Assembly: GCA_019787685.1 (NCBI GenBank)
Contig: JAHNUO010000049.1
Coordinates: forward strand, 1-64,000
DNA length: 64,000 bases
DNA from: Chiua virens
Lineage: Eukaryota > Basidiomycota > Agaricomycetes > Boletales > Boletaceae
Reading direction: 5' to 3'
Below, piece by piece: positions 1 through 10,639 of this stretch (position 1 is its first letter; the number at the start of each line of letters is the position of its first letter). Made by a program: the position numbers and the translations under genes. The notes below the pieces were generated by a model. It was not told the DNA's origin and did no database searches. It worked only from the letters and a program-made list of their open reading frames with translations.

Positions 1-210
1 TGATCTGCATCATCCAGGGACTTGACACAGGGTTGCATCACAAAAGCAGTGCGACGAGGGAAAACGATAAAACCTTGCATTATGTCATACGGACCAGGTA
101 CAGATCGACCTTATACGACTACATTTCATGTCTGATTATTCTCGTAGCCTAGTCGGATGTCACCATCTATATATTACAAGGCTGGACTGATTAGCTGATA
201 GAAACGTCTG

Positions 211-2080
211 TCAAGCTGGATCCCACATCAGCTCGTTTAACGGCACATCCAAATCCCGTGCGAGCCTCAGCGCAACCTCATGCGATATTCCACACTTAAA
301 CATCGGAGGTCCATCTAGTTTGTCCGCCGCGCTTGTCCGGTGCAGCGCTCGCATGAACGTCAACTCGGCGATCTGCGACGTCAGTTGAACATTCGGCTTG
401 ACAACCATGTCAAGAAAACGTGAGCGTACAGCTGCATAGACGTGGATCCGGCCAATCTCCATGTCCGTGTATTCCCCTGGCAATTCAAACCGAGGATCGT
501 GCGGCCGCGTCTCATAATCGTTTTCCTCCAACAAAGCACCCAAGATGGCCAGCAGTCTATCCAGCGGGAACGTCGCGGGGCCGAGCAACCGTTGGGAAAC
601 CTAGCACAATCTCCAACTCTGGATGACACGGTAAAATCGGCACATGGGCGTACCTTGACAATTGTTTGTGCGCCCCCACTCTTCTTCGAGGAAGCCGATC
701 TCCGCCGCCTCTTTTTTCGTTCTTCTGATCCTCGGCCAAACATTCGCAGGTCGCTCTTGGATGGATTAGTCGACGCCAGGAACGCAGCAATAAGAATAAA
801 TTTGGACATCCGTGGGAGGTGGTCCGCTTTAAAACCAGATGCCAATGCCGCCCTCTTTGAAGGACCGTCGCCGTTCGATTGACCTTCTGAATAGTCATTC
901 TTCGCCGCCCAGTCAGCCGCGTTGTCGAGACGGGGGTAGAGTGCATCTAATGCCGCTGTAAATGTCGGCAGAAAGAACTTGATCAACCGCAAACGGGCTT
1001 CCGTAGTCGGCGGTTCAAGTGCAGGGGCCTCTGACCCCTCTTCTTCCGCTTGTTGAACCAGTTGGTCGTACTGACTTACAACGGGCTTTACAAAACCCGG
1101 CCATCGCGCCGCGGCGATATATTGCAGTTCAAGCGGATCGTTTGTGTATATCGATATCGCACTATAAAGCGTTTCCACGTACTGTTGATACAGCGGCTGT
1201 AAAGCGGGATGATAGATCGTGTGGGTCGCGTCAGACGATGATTGAGACATGGATGTGCTGCGGAACGCAGACACAAGCCTCTGGAGAATATCTGCAATGG
1301 TGGGCAGATGAAATTCAAAACGTCAGAATATGCATTACCAGACTGACCTTGTTTTGCCAGAGGTTCAACGTCGAGATAATAAGGATTGGGAGATGCACCT
1401 AGTGCGGGCCGGATGTCCTCCCAACTGACAGATGACAATAGGATGACTGAAACGTGTATTCGCGACTATGTGAGTGTCACGTTAGTGGAACCAAACGCAC
1501 TTCAGAAGCAGATGAGACGACTGACTAGTTCAGCTAAACGAGACAGAGGAACGACGAGCTCTGGGAGTTTCTCGAACAGCCTCTCGGCCCTCTCAATGAG
1601 GATCACCATCGATGGCTCTTGTTCGTTCTCGCGAACGACCGCCTTGCCCTTCCCTTTTCCCTGTCCCCTGGAACGATCGCCTGTCCGCTCAAGACGTAGT
1701 TTCCTGAGCCCGTGCAGAAAACTATCAATGCTGTCGTTGTATCTTTGAGCGTCGTCTCCAGGCCATACTTGACAGCCATCCTGCCATGATGACTTCCACC
1801 CCGCAAGCGAGTTGAGCACGGTGTCGTAGAATATACGTGGGGTGAAACATGCCACCGCATTAACGTGTACGTAGAGAGTAGGCGGCGCGTCTGGGATGGA
1901 AGACGCGTCGTGAAAAATCGCGTCGATGACCGAAGCAGTGACGCGTGGGTTGTTCGGGTCTGCGACGTATATGAAGGGTGGTAGGTACGTCGAGGCAAGG
2001 GTAGTGAGATGTGCGATGAACGACGCGTATCCGGGATGAATCTCAGTGTGCTTTTGGACGAATTGTTCCTCGTCGTCCAT
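211..2080 (-). CDS. ORC5: Origin recognition complex subunit 5
   Basis: ORC5 is an AAA+-family subunit of the six-protein complex that marks replication origins in the nucleus. The gene is in several exons: an N-terminal block (2080 to about 1510) beginning MDDEEQFVQ, a short block (about 1438-1350) carrying WEDIRPALGASPNPY, a block from about 1274 with HLPRMSKFILIAAFLAS, and a C-terminal winged-helix-like block (about 588-211). The phrases SKFILIAAFLAS, FGRGSEERKKRRR and WEDIRP are typical of ORC5. The stretch where a P-loop would sit reads FIYVADPNNPRVTAS and has no GxxxxGK[ST], so ATP binding looks lost here. A Lys/Arg-rich run lies before the C-terminal block. The splice donor after the first exon is not resolved. 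Two partial copies of this gene lie at about 4.4-4.8 kb and 16.4-16.9 kb. Confidence 0.85.
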
Positions 2081-3371
2081 ATTCTCGTTGAAGTCTAAGT
2101 ATTGGACTGACTAAGCAGCCTTCTCATTATCCTCGACTGATAAGTACTTCAGGATGGACTCGGCGACCGTGAAAGGCAATGAACAGGACTGCGTTGAACG
2201 TTGAGTGCTGATCAAGAGCGCACTCCGGTTCATAAGGTGTGTCCGAGTCGTCGATGAGACACTTTCTTCTCATGCAAGTGACTCCATTCTCGCCTCGCCG
2301 TTCTTGCTACTCCCGAGGCGACATTCTTTTTGTTTGCTTTCATGCGTACTCACCCCAGTGTACTTGACGTAGTCCAGTCGTCTCGCGCAGGTGTCACTGA
2401 TTAAACGGGCTCCGCTTGACAAGCGAGAACACGGTCCTGGATGGGAATCGCACAAGGAACCACCTTACAAGTACCGTGTCGGAGGTGAATGCATAGAAAG
2501 ACAAGAATGAGGTATGACACATTTCATTTCTGACAGTTTTTTCAGGTGATTGACGTATTGAACCGACTACACCGCAGAGGAGTCATCCGATATGCTCGAA
2601 AACTGTCTGATCACCAGCAAAAGGCACTTGAAGGCAAGGGCAATTTGTTGTGCGTTGTTCCCATGCCGATGTTGACTTTGATGGATCCGCATAACTGCCC
2701 ATGCAGTGAAATAGAACACATGTTACCTCTGCGCAGCACCATAGCTTTCCCCAAAACCACCACCGCCTCGAATGCTGATTCTGTTGATCCACATGTCTTC
2801 AGAGGCTATGTGGTCTCTGCATTGGCGAGCGGACAGATGAAGTGATGCCACTGCACCTCGCATGTCACGGCCTACCAAACGAAAAGTAACCATTCGACTC
2901 AGCATTCGCGCTCTACGACGATCATTTCACGGTCGAACGTATCATCCAATGCAAGCTCGAAAACGTCGAGTTTGCATAATTATACACGAGCTACCGGACG
3001 GTCCCGTGATCAACGGATTCTCTATGCACATATAGGTGCCTACATCCGCCTATTCAACGGGTGTCATTTGTGTCAGACCTTTGTATTCTATAATACCCCT
3101 CTGCACACGCATCACTACCAACGTCCTGACAACAGCTAGTAATCGTGTTCACTTGACTGATCCTCCTTCATGAGCATGGTGTTGTTCCGAGGGGGCTAAG
3201 CGATGATTCAGCCGAAAAAGTGTGACCTTGATATCTCTCACTTAGTTGTCGTCCTTTACGACCCAGTTCCACACTCGGTGATTGCGGCACAGTTTTGAGG
3301 TGGGCTACTCGCGTTCGTGCCGATGATGCGAGAACAGGAACATGTTGCATATGTTCGAATAAGATTATTCC
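2081..3371. other. Intergenic, no supported gene
   Basis: About 1.3 kb upstream of ORC5. Open frames here are short and resemble nothing I recognise. It presumably contains the ORC5 promoter, but no clear TATA box or repeat stands out. Confidence 0.5.
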
Positions 3372-4199
3372 TCAGCACCAGGAGACTGGATGTGGTGTGA
3401 GATGCGTGGATATGGATAGTGAGGTCCGTCGAATAAGTGTATTCAGGCTTTCGAGGATGCGGATGAGCACCTCGGCATACATATCCAAGTTGGCGACGGA
3501 ATCTTGAATCAGAGGTAATTTGGGTTGATCGAGTGCAACACTCGAAATGATCTCCCTAAGCTGGATCTGGTACTGTTGATACATCGTGTGTGACACATCA
3601 GGAAAGCGGTCAAGTTTTTGGCGCACAGCAGCAAGCTTGTCGGTCTTGATGGCAACCGAATGCTTCCAGCGGTTCAGTTCAGCAGTGAGAGTGGCGACCC
3701 GAAGCTGGTGTAGCTGCTTCTTGTAGTGATTCTGGACGTCCTTAACATTGTTGTAGAGAGCACTGGGAGACATGAGTTATTCATGCGTCACTGCGTCCCA
3801 GAAAGACATGGATGAACCTGCGGAAGCTGCGATGTATGCGTTCAGGCTGTCGCTTTCCAGGGTGACGCACCGAGGGTAATAGTTGAGGTGAATACGTCAT
3901 TTTGAGAGCAAGTTCCCGATGGACGCGTCGAGACGGTAAATATGGTCATTCCGTGAGGCAACGAAGAGACGTTTGCTGTTGCAATGCCATGCGACGGAAT
4001 GATTGAACAATGAACAAACTCGGATCTTGAAGTCGGCGAGGAGTTGGCGATGTTCAGTGTCGTAGATTTGGACGGACCCCCTATACGTCACTGTCGCAAA
4101 CACAAGTCCACTCGGCGAAAATTTCGCTGCGTTCACTGACCCGTTGTGTCGACAACTCAGCGCAGCTGAACGAGCATCTAGACGCGTGAGCCATCGAAC
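3372..4199 (-). pseudogene. WD40/coiled-coil gene fragment, copy 1
   Basis: Read on the minus strand, this contains the last WD40-like blades (about 4136-3780, with VQIYDTEHRQLLADFKI and later MSFWDAVTHE) followed by an alpha-helical segment (3773-3372) containing LTAELNRWKHSVAIKTDK and RQKLDRFPDVSH. The same blade-then-helix order recurs on the plus strand near 8.7-9.7 kb and 13.9-15.1 kb, so this is one member of a local repeated family. The beginning of the WD40 domain and the Cys-rich C-terminal part seen in the 15 kb copy are missing. In-frame stops separate the blocks unless introns are assumed. Function unknown. It could be a short expressed gene, but a truncated copy is more likely. 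Confidence 0.6.
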
Positions 4200-4439
4200 A
4201 AGGAAGAAAGAGGAATTCCCTACAAGTGTACTGAAGAGGAGAGTCGCAGTTGAATATCCTTGAGGTCGCTACTTGTCGTTCATTGTTGTTTTGAACAGCG
4301 TAACAGCGTTCCTAAAACTGGCAGCCGCGAGGAGAAGTGACGCCATTTCTTTCATCGGATGTTGCCAGTGGTGTCGTTAGACGAACAACAAACCATCACT
4401 CCCACGTTTGTGGAATGCGTCAGGACCGTGGAACGTTCT

Positions 4440-4765
4440 TCGCTAACGCCATAGGAAGAGATCACCATCGATGGATCTTGTTCGTTTTCGCGAGCGACCA
4501 TTTTCTTCTCTTCTGGAGATCACCTAGGTTCCTGATCCCATGCAGAAAGGTAGCGATGTTGTACCTTTCGGAGTTGACAGGCCATGCTTTACAATCCTTC
4601 TGCCACGACGGCTTCCGCGCAAGCGAGTTAAGAATGGTGTCGTAAAATGTACGCCACAGTACTAACGTCCACGCAGAGAGTAAGTAATGGAAGTGGCGTC
4701 GTGAACGATGGCGTCGATGACCGAGACAGTTACGCGCGGGTTGTTCAGGCCGTCAAATGTTGAGA
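4440..4765 (-). pseudogene. ORC5 fragment, copy 1
   Basis: Nucleotides here align by eye with ORC5 at about 1600-1960 in the same orientation. Shared stretches include caccatcgatgg followed by cttgttcgtt, the segment around gcaagcgagtt, ggtgtcgtaaaatgtacg against the parent's ggtgtcgtagaatatacg, and gttacgcgcgggttgttc. Several insertions, deletions and substitutions break the frame. It is a decayed genomic copy of the ORC5 N-terminal exon only. It lies directly behind WD40/coiled-coil copy 1. Confidence 0.75.
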
Positions 4766-4833
4766 GGGGGTTGTTTGAGTTTATTGAATCCCAAAGCTGC
4801 TGACTAAGGAAGAGTCCTTACCTCAAGGCCACC

Positions 4834-5763
4834 ATGGGGAAACTAAACATTGCCCACCATAAATCTTACCACCCATACAGACGAGACAACATCGAACGTG
4901 TCAAAAGAGATGAAGAAGAAGCGGCTCTCAAGGAGGCAGAACAAGAAGGTCGGATTGCACTCGCAGATGCAGAAGCACGGCTATCGCTGTTGCGCGACCG
5001 CGCTGGCATTGGCGGGAAAGGCAACGAGAAGGCCGATGCAGTTGAGGGTCCGGCGAGTGGCTCTGGTATTGTCTCTGGCAAGCACATCAACTTCTTTGAG
5101 GATCTGGAGCAGGTAAGGATCGCCCGTTCACCTTTTCATCTGCCTTGCTAATTGTGATACAGCAAGCGATGATGACCGCGAGCCGTGCGACCAAAAAGAC
5201 AGCACCTTCGGAGGCTGAGAAAGGCGTCCCGCTCGCACCAAGTGCCAAAGACCTCAATCCCTGGTATTCAGACAAGGCAAGAGACCGCGGGCACCCCGCA
5301 GACGACCAGGAAGACGAGAAACGGCAAGTAATTTATACTTATGATACCAAAAACGCTTTCTGACGATGTCCACAGAAAAAGGGATCTTCGTTTCAAATCT
5401 ATGAATGACCCGCTCACTGCTATCACGCAACAATTGGCATCTCGATCATCATTAGGACCCTCATCGTCATCTAATTCGCGTTCTCGAGACTACCGTTCGT
5501 CTCGCCATTTAAATGATCCCCCACCCGCGCGTGCAGCCCCACCAGAGCAATTAGATCCAACGTCCGCACGCTTGAAGCGAGAGTCTTCGGAGCGGGAACG
5601 AGCGCTTGCCCTCATTCGTCGGAAAAAGAAGGAACTGGCAGGCAGCGAGACGCCGAGTACAGTGCATGGTGGTATGGACGAGGGGTACGGCGATGTGTAC
5701 AACAAGAGAGCGGTAGAAGAAGCTCACGCACACAGGGATAGATGGAGAAAGAAGGCTTGGTAA
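4834..5763 (+). CDS. LENG1-like Cir_N domain nuclear protein
   Basis: The predicted protein has 275 aa from exons 4834-5112, 5163-5323 and 5376-5763. It starts MGKLNIAHHKSYHPYRRDN, followed by a charged helix (IERVKRDEEEAALKEAEQEG). This is the N-terminal Cir_N signature of leukocyte receptor cluster member 1 (LENG1) and related splicing-associated proteins. A middle motif, LNPWYSD, and a later DLRFKSMNDPL segment also fit LENG1 homologues. The C-terminal half is Ser/Arg/Glu-rich and probably disordered. The second intron appears to use a GC donor (gcaagt at 5324): the only nearby GT donor gives the wrong phase, and reading through meets a stop. Probable nuclear, spliceosome-linked role, inferred from the family only. 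Confidence 0.8.
5328..5375 (+). other. GC-AG intron region in the LENG1-like gene
   Basis: The donor reads cg|gcaagtaat at 5324 and the acceptor reads cacag at 5371-5375. Splicing at gc keeps phase (two bases plus one). A GT donor four bases downstream would shift the frame against every nearby acceptor, and retention meets TGA before the acceptor. Confidence 0.65.
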
Positions 5764-5864
5764 TGAGAATGTATGATAAGATAACGATTTTGTTGTGTGC
5801 GAAACACTCTGAACCGTGCACTGATGTCGCCATAATTGAGTGATAGTATCTCTTCCCGATACCA

Positions 5865-7342
5865 ATGCCCATTCTACCACCCCAACTTGAGCAGTCCATC
5901 CATATCGTGCCCACTTTTACCCTCGAGAATGGTTGCGTGCTAAAAGACGTCCCTGTCGCGTACAAAACCTGGGGACGGCTCAATGAATCCAAAGACAATG
6001 TCATGGTTATCTGCCATGCCTTTACCGGCAGCGCCGACGTCGAGGACTGGTCTGTCTAGGTCTGTTTCATTCCGTCCACACTCTGACCAATGTTGTAGGT
6101 GGGGCCCCCTGATGGGACACGGAAAAGCGTTCGACCCCGCTCGATTCCTCATTTTTTGCGCCAACGTTCTCGGCTCACCATACGGGACAGCGTCTCCCGT
6201 CACGACCAACCCAGACACTGGTCGTCCATACGGCCCCGAGTTCCCTCAGACATCCATCCGTGATGATGTTCGGTGCGTTCGTCCAGTTCCAAATCCAACC
6301 CGTCATTACAGCTCGCCATCGCAGTCTACACAAACACGTTCTCGACCACCTTGGCGTATCAAGTGTCGCCGTCGCTATCGGCGGCTCGATGGGCGGCATG
6401 GCCGTCCTCGAATGGCCACTCTGCAATCCTCCCGAATACGTTCGCCACATCATCCCCCTCGCCACCTCCGCCCGACACTCGGCATGGTGCATCAGCTGGG
6501 GCGAAACCCAGCGCCAGTCCATCTACAGCGACCCCACCTACGAAGACGGATATTACGATGCCCAGCCGTCCTCGGGCCTCGCCGCAGCACGCATGGCCGC
6601 CCTCCTCACCTACCGCTCGCGCGATTCGTTCGAGAGCCGGTTCGGGCGCCGTCCACAGGTAACGCCGGTGTCTTGTCCCAACGGCCACCCTCCTACGTCA
6701 CCGATCACCTCGCTCCCGCTCTCCGCAACCGACCAAGCCCTCGTCGCACATAACGAAGGCCACCAGCGCGCCACGCGCCACCTCTCCCAACCCACCTCCC
6801 CCTCCACCACGACACCGCACACCCCCATCTCTGAAACAGCACTCCCATCCTCCCCCGTCTTCTCAGCCCAGTCATACCTCCGCTACCAAGGCGCCAAGTT
6901 CGTCGCCCGGTTCGACGCCAACTGCTACATCCACATCACGCGCAAAATGGACACCCACGACCTCGCTCGAGGACGTCTCGTTCCCTCGAGCGCCGACGCC
7001 TCCTGCACATACCCCGACACCCTCTCCGCGATCCTCGCCACCCTCCCCCCACGCGCACTCATCATCAGCATCGAAACAGACGGCCTCTTCACCCCCACCG
7101 AACAACGCACGCTCGCGACACATATCCCCGACGCGGGGCTGGTCGTCATACCCTCCCCGGATGGACACGACGGGTTCCTGCTCGAGTTTGAGCAAATTAA
7201 TCGGCACGTGCTTGGGTTTTTGAAACGTGAGTTTCCGGGGTATTACGAGGCAGATGGGCGGGAGGGCGGGGTGGAGCAGGATTTTGCAGTCAAGAAGACG
7301 AGTTTGTTTGGCGAGGCGGAGGCGGACGTGACGAGGTGGTAG
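5865..7342 (+). CDS. MET2: Homoserine O-acetyltransferase
   Basis: Transfers acetyl from acetyl-CoA to L-homoserine, the committed step to methionine through O-acetylhomoserine. The three exons are 5865-6049, 6099-6272 and 6325-7342; the introns are 49 and 52 nt and the phases check, giving 458 aa. The alpha/beta-hydrolase fold is evident: NVMVICHAFTGSADVEDWW near the N-terminus, the nucleophile elbow GGSMGGM, the acid region SIETDGLFTP and the catalytic His in PDGHDGFL. A Ser/Thr/Pro-rich insert (roughly residues 250-330) follows FESRFGRRPQ; such an insert is common in fungal Met2. The start gives a plausible N-terminus (MPILPPQLEQS) about 100 bp downstream of the LENG1-like stop, so the intergenic space is very short. 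The final codons run past FLKREFPGYYE. Confidence 0.92.
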
Positions 7343-7699
7343 AACGCGCGGGGCTTGGATCTACTACGCATGACGCTCTTTTCAGAGGGTCCGAGCGGCA
7401 ACTTGTTGGACGCTTCTTGAATCTTCAAGTTCTTGGAATGTATACATATCGGTGCTCAAGCGCTCACCGCTCAACCGGGATTTAGATCCTCAACGTCGTA
7501 ACTTATTTGTGCTTTATTGCGTCGCAGTGTGCCATCCAACTGGTAGTTATACACGCACGTCTCGTATTGATTCTCGAATACTTGATCGGTGTTGAGGTCG
7601 TCTGAGTAGCGACTCGGATGTGTTCTTGAGCCTGATTGTACATTTTCGTGAGTGAAGTGTTCATTCACGATGTGGTGACTGGTTTTTCCCTGGATCCCT
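7343..7699. other. 3' flank of MET2, no gene supported
   Basis: Contains the MET2 3' region. A short minus-strand open frame at 7471-7668 has no recognisable motif. Confidence 0.4.
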
Positions 7700-7965
7700 A
7701 CTAGCCGAAAAGTTCAGGGGAATGATTGGGGAGGCGCTCGAGGCGGATTTCAAAGTTGTTCTGGTTCGTCCTGCGCAGACGTTCGACGAGAACTCCATGG
7801 CAAGTACTAACATTTTGGCAAGGTTGACCGCGGTCAAGGGATCGGTTGTTCTCCACGAAAACAGGTGGGGCTAATATGAGATCGCCCCCAAGAATTCTGT
7901 GTCTCTCCGAGTCACCATTGTATTCTCATCTCTATTGTCATACCGAGCAAACGATACACTTGAAG
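7700..7965 (+). pseudogene. Fragment of the WD40/coiled-coil family C-terminal part
   Basis: The translation FKVVLVRPAQTFDENS resembles FKAVLVRPGQTFDENL at about 10.2 kb and the matching region near 15.45 kb. At DNA level it tracks 15.41-15.70 kb (for example tcgtcctgcgcagacgttcgacgag, in two blocks) with an internal deletion, up to gcaaacgatacactt against acaaacgatagactt. At about 7966 the similarity ends and a dynein fragment begins, so this is a chimeric junction. Not a functional gene. Confidence 0.65.
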
Positions 7966-8115
7966 GAAGCCATCGGACTTGTTCGATAGCTTGCTGAGTG
8001 ACAGAATGAATCATGAACTGCGTTTGTGGTGTTTCGGCGTTTAAATTTTGTTGGAGGTGTAGAAGCGATACTGAACCGAGCTCTGTGAGCTTGTTTTCCG
8101 TCATGGGGATTTCTT
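7966..8115 (-). pseudogene. Dynein heavy chain exon fragment
   Basis: Read on the minus strand, it encodes [20 protein letters not shown] followed by a segment ending HSVTQQAIEQV. The third exon of the dynein tail gene at 23494-23372 reads [19 protein letters not shown] and then [11 protein letters not shown]. The similarity is clear at both DNA and protein level and covers essentially one exon plus a few flanking bases. It has lost its gene context and is fused to WD40-family debris on its left. Confidence 0.8.
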
Positions 8116-8690
8116 GTACAATATTCCAGTGAGTGGCCCGGCCATGTGCATGAAGGCTCTTGTACAGTCCGCACGCACTCGTTCTGCCAGTGTGAGTACT
8201 ACGTTTGCATGTACGTTGACAACAAGTACCTTGGTATCGGCCACGTCTCCGGCCAAAACGACACTTATGTGTGTAAATTTTCTTATACCCCTCACGGCTG
8301 GCTCGCAAGACGGACGAGCTCCAGTATTTTGCAGAGGCCGGCACGCTGAGACGCAGCACTCGAACGAGGTGACGGAGGAAGACATCCAAATCGTCGGAGA
8401 CGAAAGTGGGCTGAGTTTACCCTGGCTGGCCCAGGATGGGGAAGTCGTTGATCATGGAGGACTCCACGGACGCACAACTCGGCGAGCAGTTCCGTCAAGG
8501 TGTCGAGGCGTTCCGACCAAGCATAGAAGGCCTTGACTCCATCAAATCATGAGTCAGATGTTCTTGCATGAACATGATGGGATATCTGATTCCCACAACT
8601 CTCTGCAGCTACCATGCTCTGCGAGCCTTCTCGCCGTTATTGTAACCACACTTCAACCATACTAATATCCCCTTGTGAATGTGTTTGACG
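8116..8690. other. Unassigned spacer
   Basis: Overlapping short frames occur on both strands, none with a recognisable domain. It sits between the dynein fragment and WD40 copy 2 and is probably more shuffled debris. Confidence 0.4.
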
Positions 8691-10480
8691 CGCAGAGTCG
8701 GAGAATGGCGAGGGAGTTGAAAGGACACAGAGCCAGTAAAGACGGTGGACGTGTCGCGGGATGCCATCGTGTCAGGATCGAACGACAGCCTGAGGACCGT
8801 CCGAATCTGGTCGCTCTCCATGGGCAATGAATTACGAGAACTCGAACACGATGACTGGGTGGCCGCAACGAAAATTTCGCCAAACGGGCGAATCTACGAC
8901 ACTGAAGATGCTCGCTTACTCGCCGATTTCAAGATCCAACATAACCAATCCATCGCATGGCATCACGACAGCAAACATCTCTTTGTCGCAGCTGAGGATG
9001 GCCACACTCACCATATTGACACGTCCACAGGAAACACGCTCAAAATAGCGCATACATCGCAGCTTCCGCAGATCAGACCATGTTTTTCTGGAACGCAGTG
9101 ACGCATGAACAACTCGGGTCTCCAATTAAATATGCCAAGCCTGTTTTATCATTTGCCCTGTCCTCAAATCATTGGATGGTGACGTGTGTGTGCACAAAAC
9201 CATCACGCTAAAGGATCTGCGCAACATTCTTCTCGTTTAGAATTATGTAGGTGTGCCTCGCAAAATGGTGTCAAAGCTTTCCTCATCGCAATCAAAAGGA
9301 TACCGGGAATCTCTATATCAGACTCATGAACGTCCGGGACCGCTACGATGTGCTCTTTCGTTTGCTCCAAAACCGCAAGATCGCCGCTCTCACTGCGGAA
9401 CTGGGCTGCCGGAAGCGTTCAGTTGCGATCAAGATGGACAAGCTTACTGCTGTGCGCCGAGAGCTTGACCGGTTCCCTGATGTCTCACACGAGCTCCTTT
9501 CCACACGCCATGACCTCAGGACATCCAAAGCCAGCATACTAGTACACGAGATCCACGTATTGCACAGGATCAATCTAAATCACCTCCCCTTCAGCATCCT
9601 GTCGCTGACTCGGATGTGTACACCAAGAAGGCGCTCATCCGCACCTTGAAAGTATGAATATGAATAGACGACGGACCTCAGTATCCATATCCACGTATCT
9701 CATTCACCACATTCAGTCTCCCGGTGCCGAGGATCGATTGTCCGCGACACAACATGCCTCCACGTCAATTCTTCAATCTTTGGTGGACCGCTTATGGACA
9801 ATGTCACGCCACGACGTCGCTTCACACCTGCCACTTGCGTTTCGGGCATACCCCATACAATCATTTCCTCATGGAGCACGGATCCACAAACGGACAAGCT
9901 CTTTAATGAAATGTATGGATGTTTGCACGAATCAGGCAGGGCGTCAATTCTGAGGTACTATCGACTTTTGTTAATGGTACCGACAGAATTACAAATCTTC
10001 ACCGCCGGTTGGCGCTCCCTAACACACACCCATATGCCCGATGGTCTGACGTGCCACACAAGGCCTCGCCGACATCGCCGTCACAGCGTCCGAGCTGTTG
10101 CCCAAGTTTGGGCACAACATCGCACCCATGCTCGCGACTGCCGAGAAGCTCAGGGAACTGATTGCGGAAGCTCTCGAGGCGAATTTCAAAGCCGTCTTGG
10201 TGCGTCCTGGTCAGACGTTCGACGAGAACTTGATGGTGGTGGATTCTGATAGACTCGTAGGTCCAGGGATACCGATTGGAAGAGCAAGGGGGAAAGAAGA
10301 TCCTGTGTACCACGCATTTGGGCTTGGTAAGGAAAGTCGTCCAAGAGTTGCCAAATCCGGGGCCGAGTACTAACACTATGACGACGCCGACTATGCTCAA
10401 GACATTGGTTATTCTCCAGGAAAATTAGTGGGGATGTTTTTGTGTCTGACTCGGACTCGTCGCAGTGTTTGCACCCCTAT
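8690..10480 (+). pseudogene. WD40/coiled-coil gene, degenerate copy 2
   Basis: Starts with WD40-like residues (DVSRDAIVSGSND, RTVRIWSLSMGNELRELEHDD), then DTEDARLLADFKI and HDSKHLFVAAEDGH. The helical block (9330-9500) contains ALTAELGCRKRSVAIKMDK and RRELDRFPDVSHELL. A later block (10000-10370) contains GWRSLTHTHMPDG, KFGHNIAPMLATAEKLREL and FKAVLVRPGQTFDENL. Compared with copy 1, about a dozen residues between SPNGR and IYDTED are missing, and stops interrupt every block. The C-terminal segment decays after about 10,440. The protein family is not recognised. Order and spacing match copy 3, so these are duplicated copies of one ancestral gene. Confidence 0.65.
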
Positions 10481-10639
10481 ATTGCCCTACGTACGAAATT
10501 GAGTGAATGATACGTGTCAAATGTAACGTGCTCGGGGTCCCCTCGGGAACAAACTCGCTACCGAAAATAGGTAGGAGGTGGACATTACGGACGACGCACT
10601 CGAGAGAAATGACAGCGAGATGCTTATACTGAAAGCCAG

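Noticed and set aside
5328..5375. GT donor at 5328 for the second LENG1-like intron
   Set aside because: It leaves phase 0, but the only workable acceptor at 5375 needs two bases carried over.
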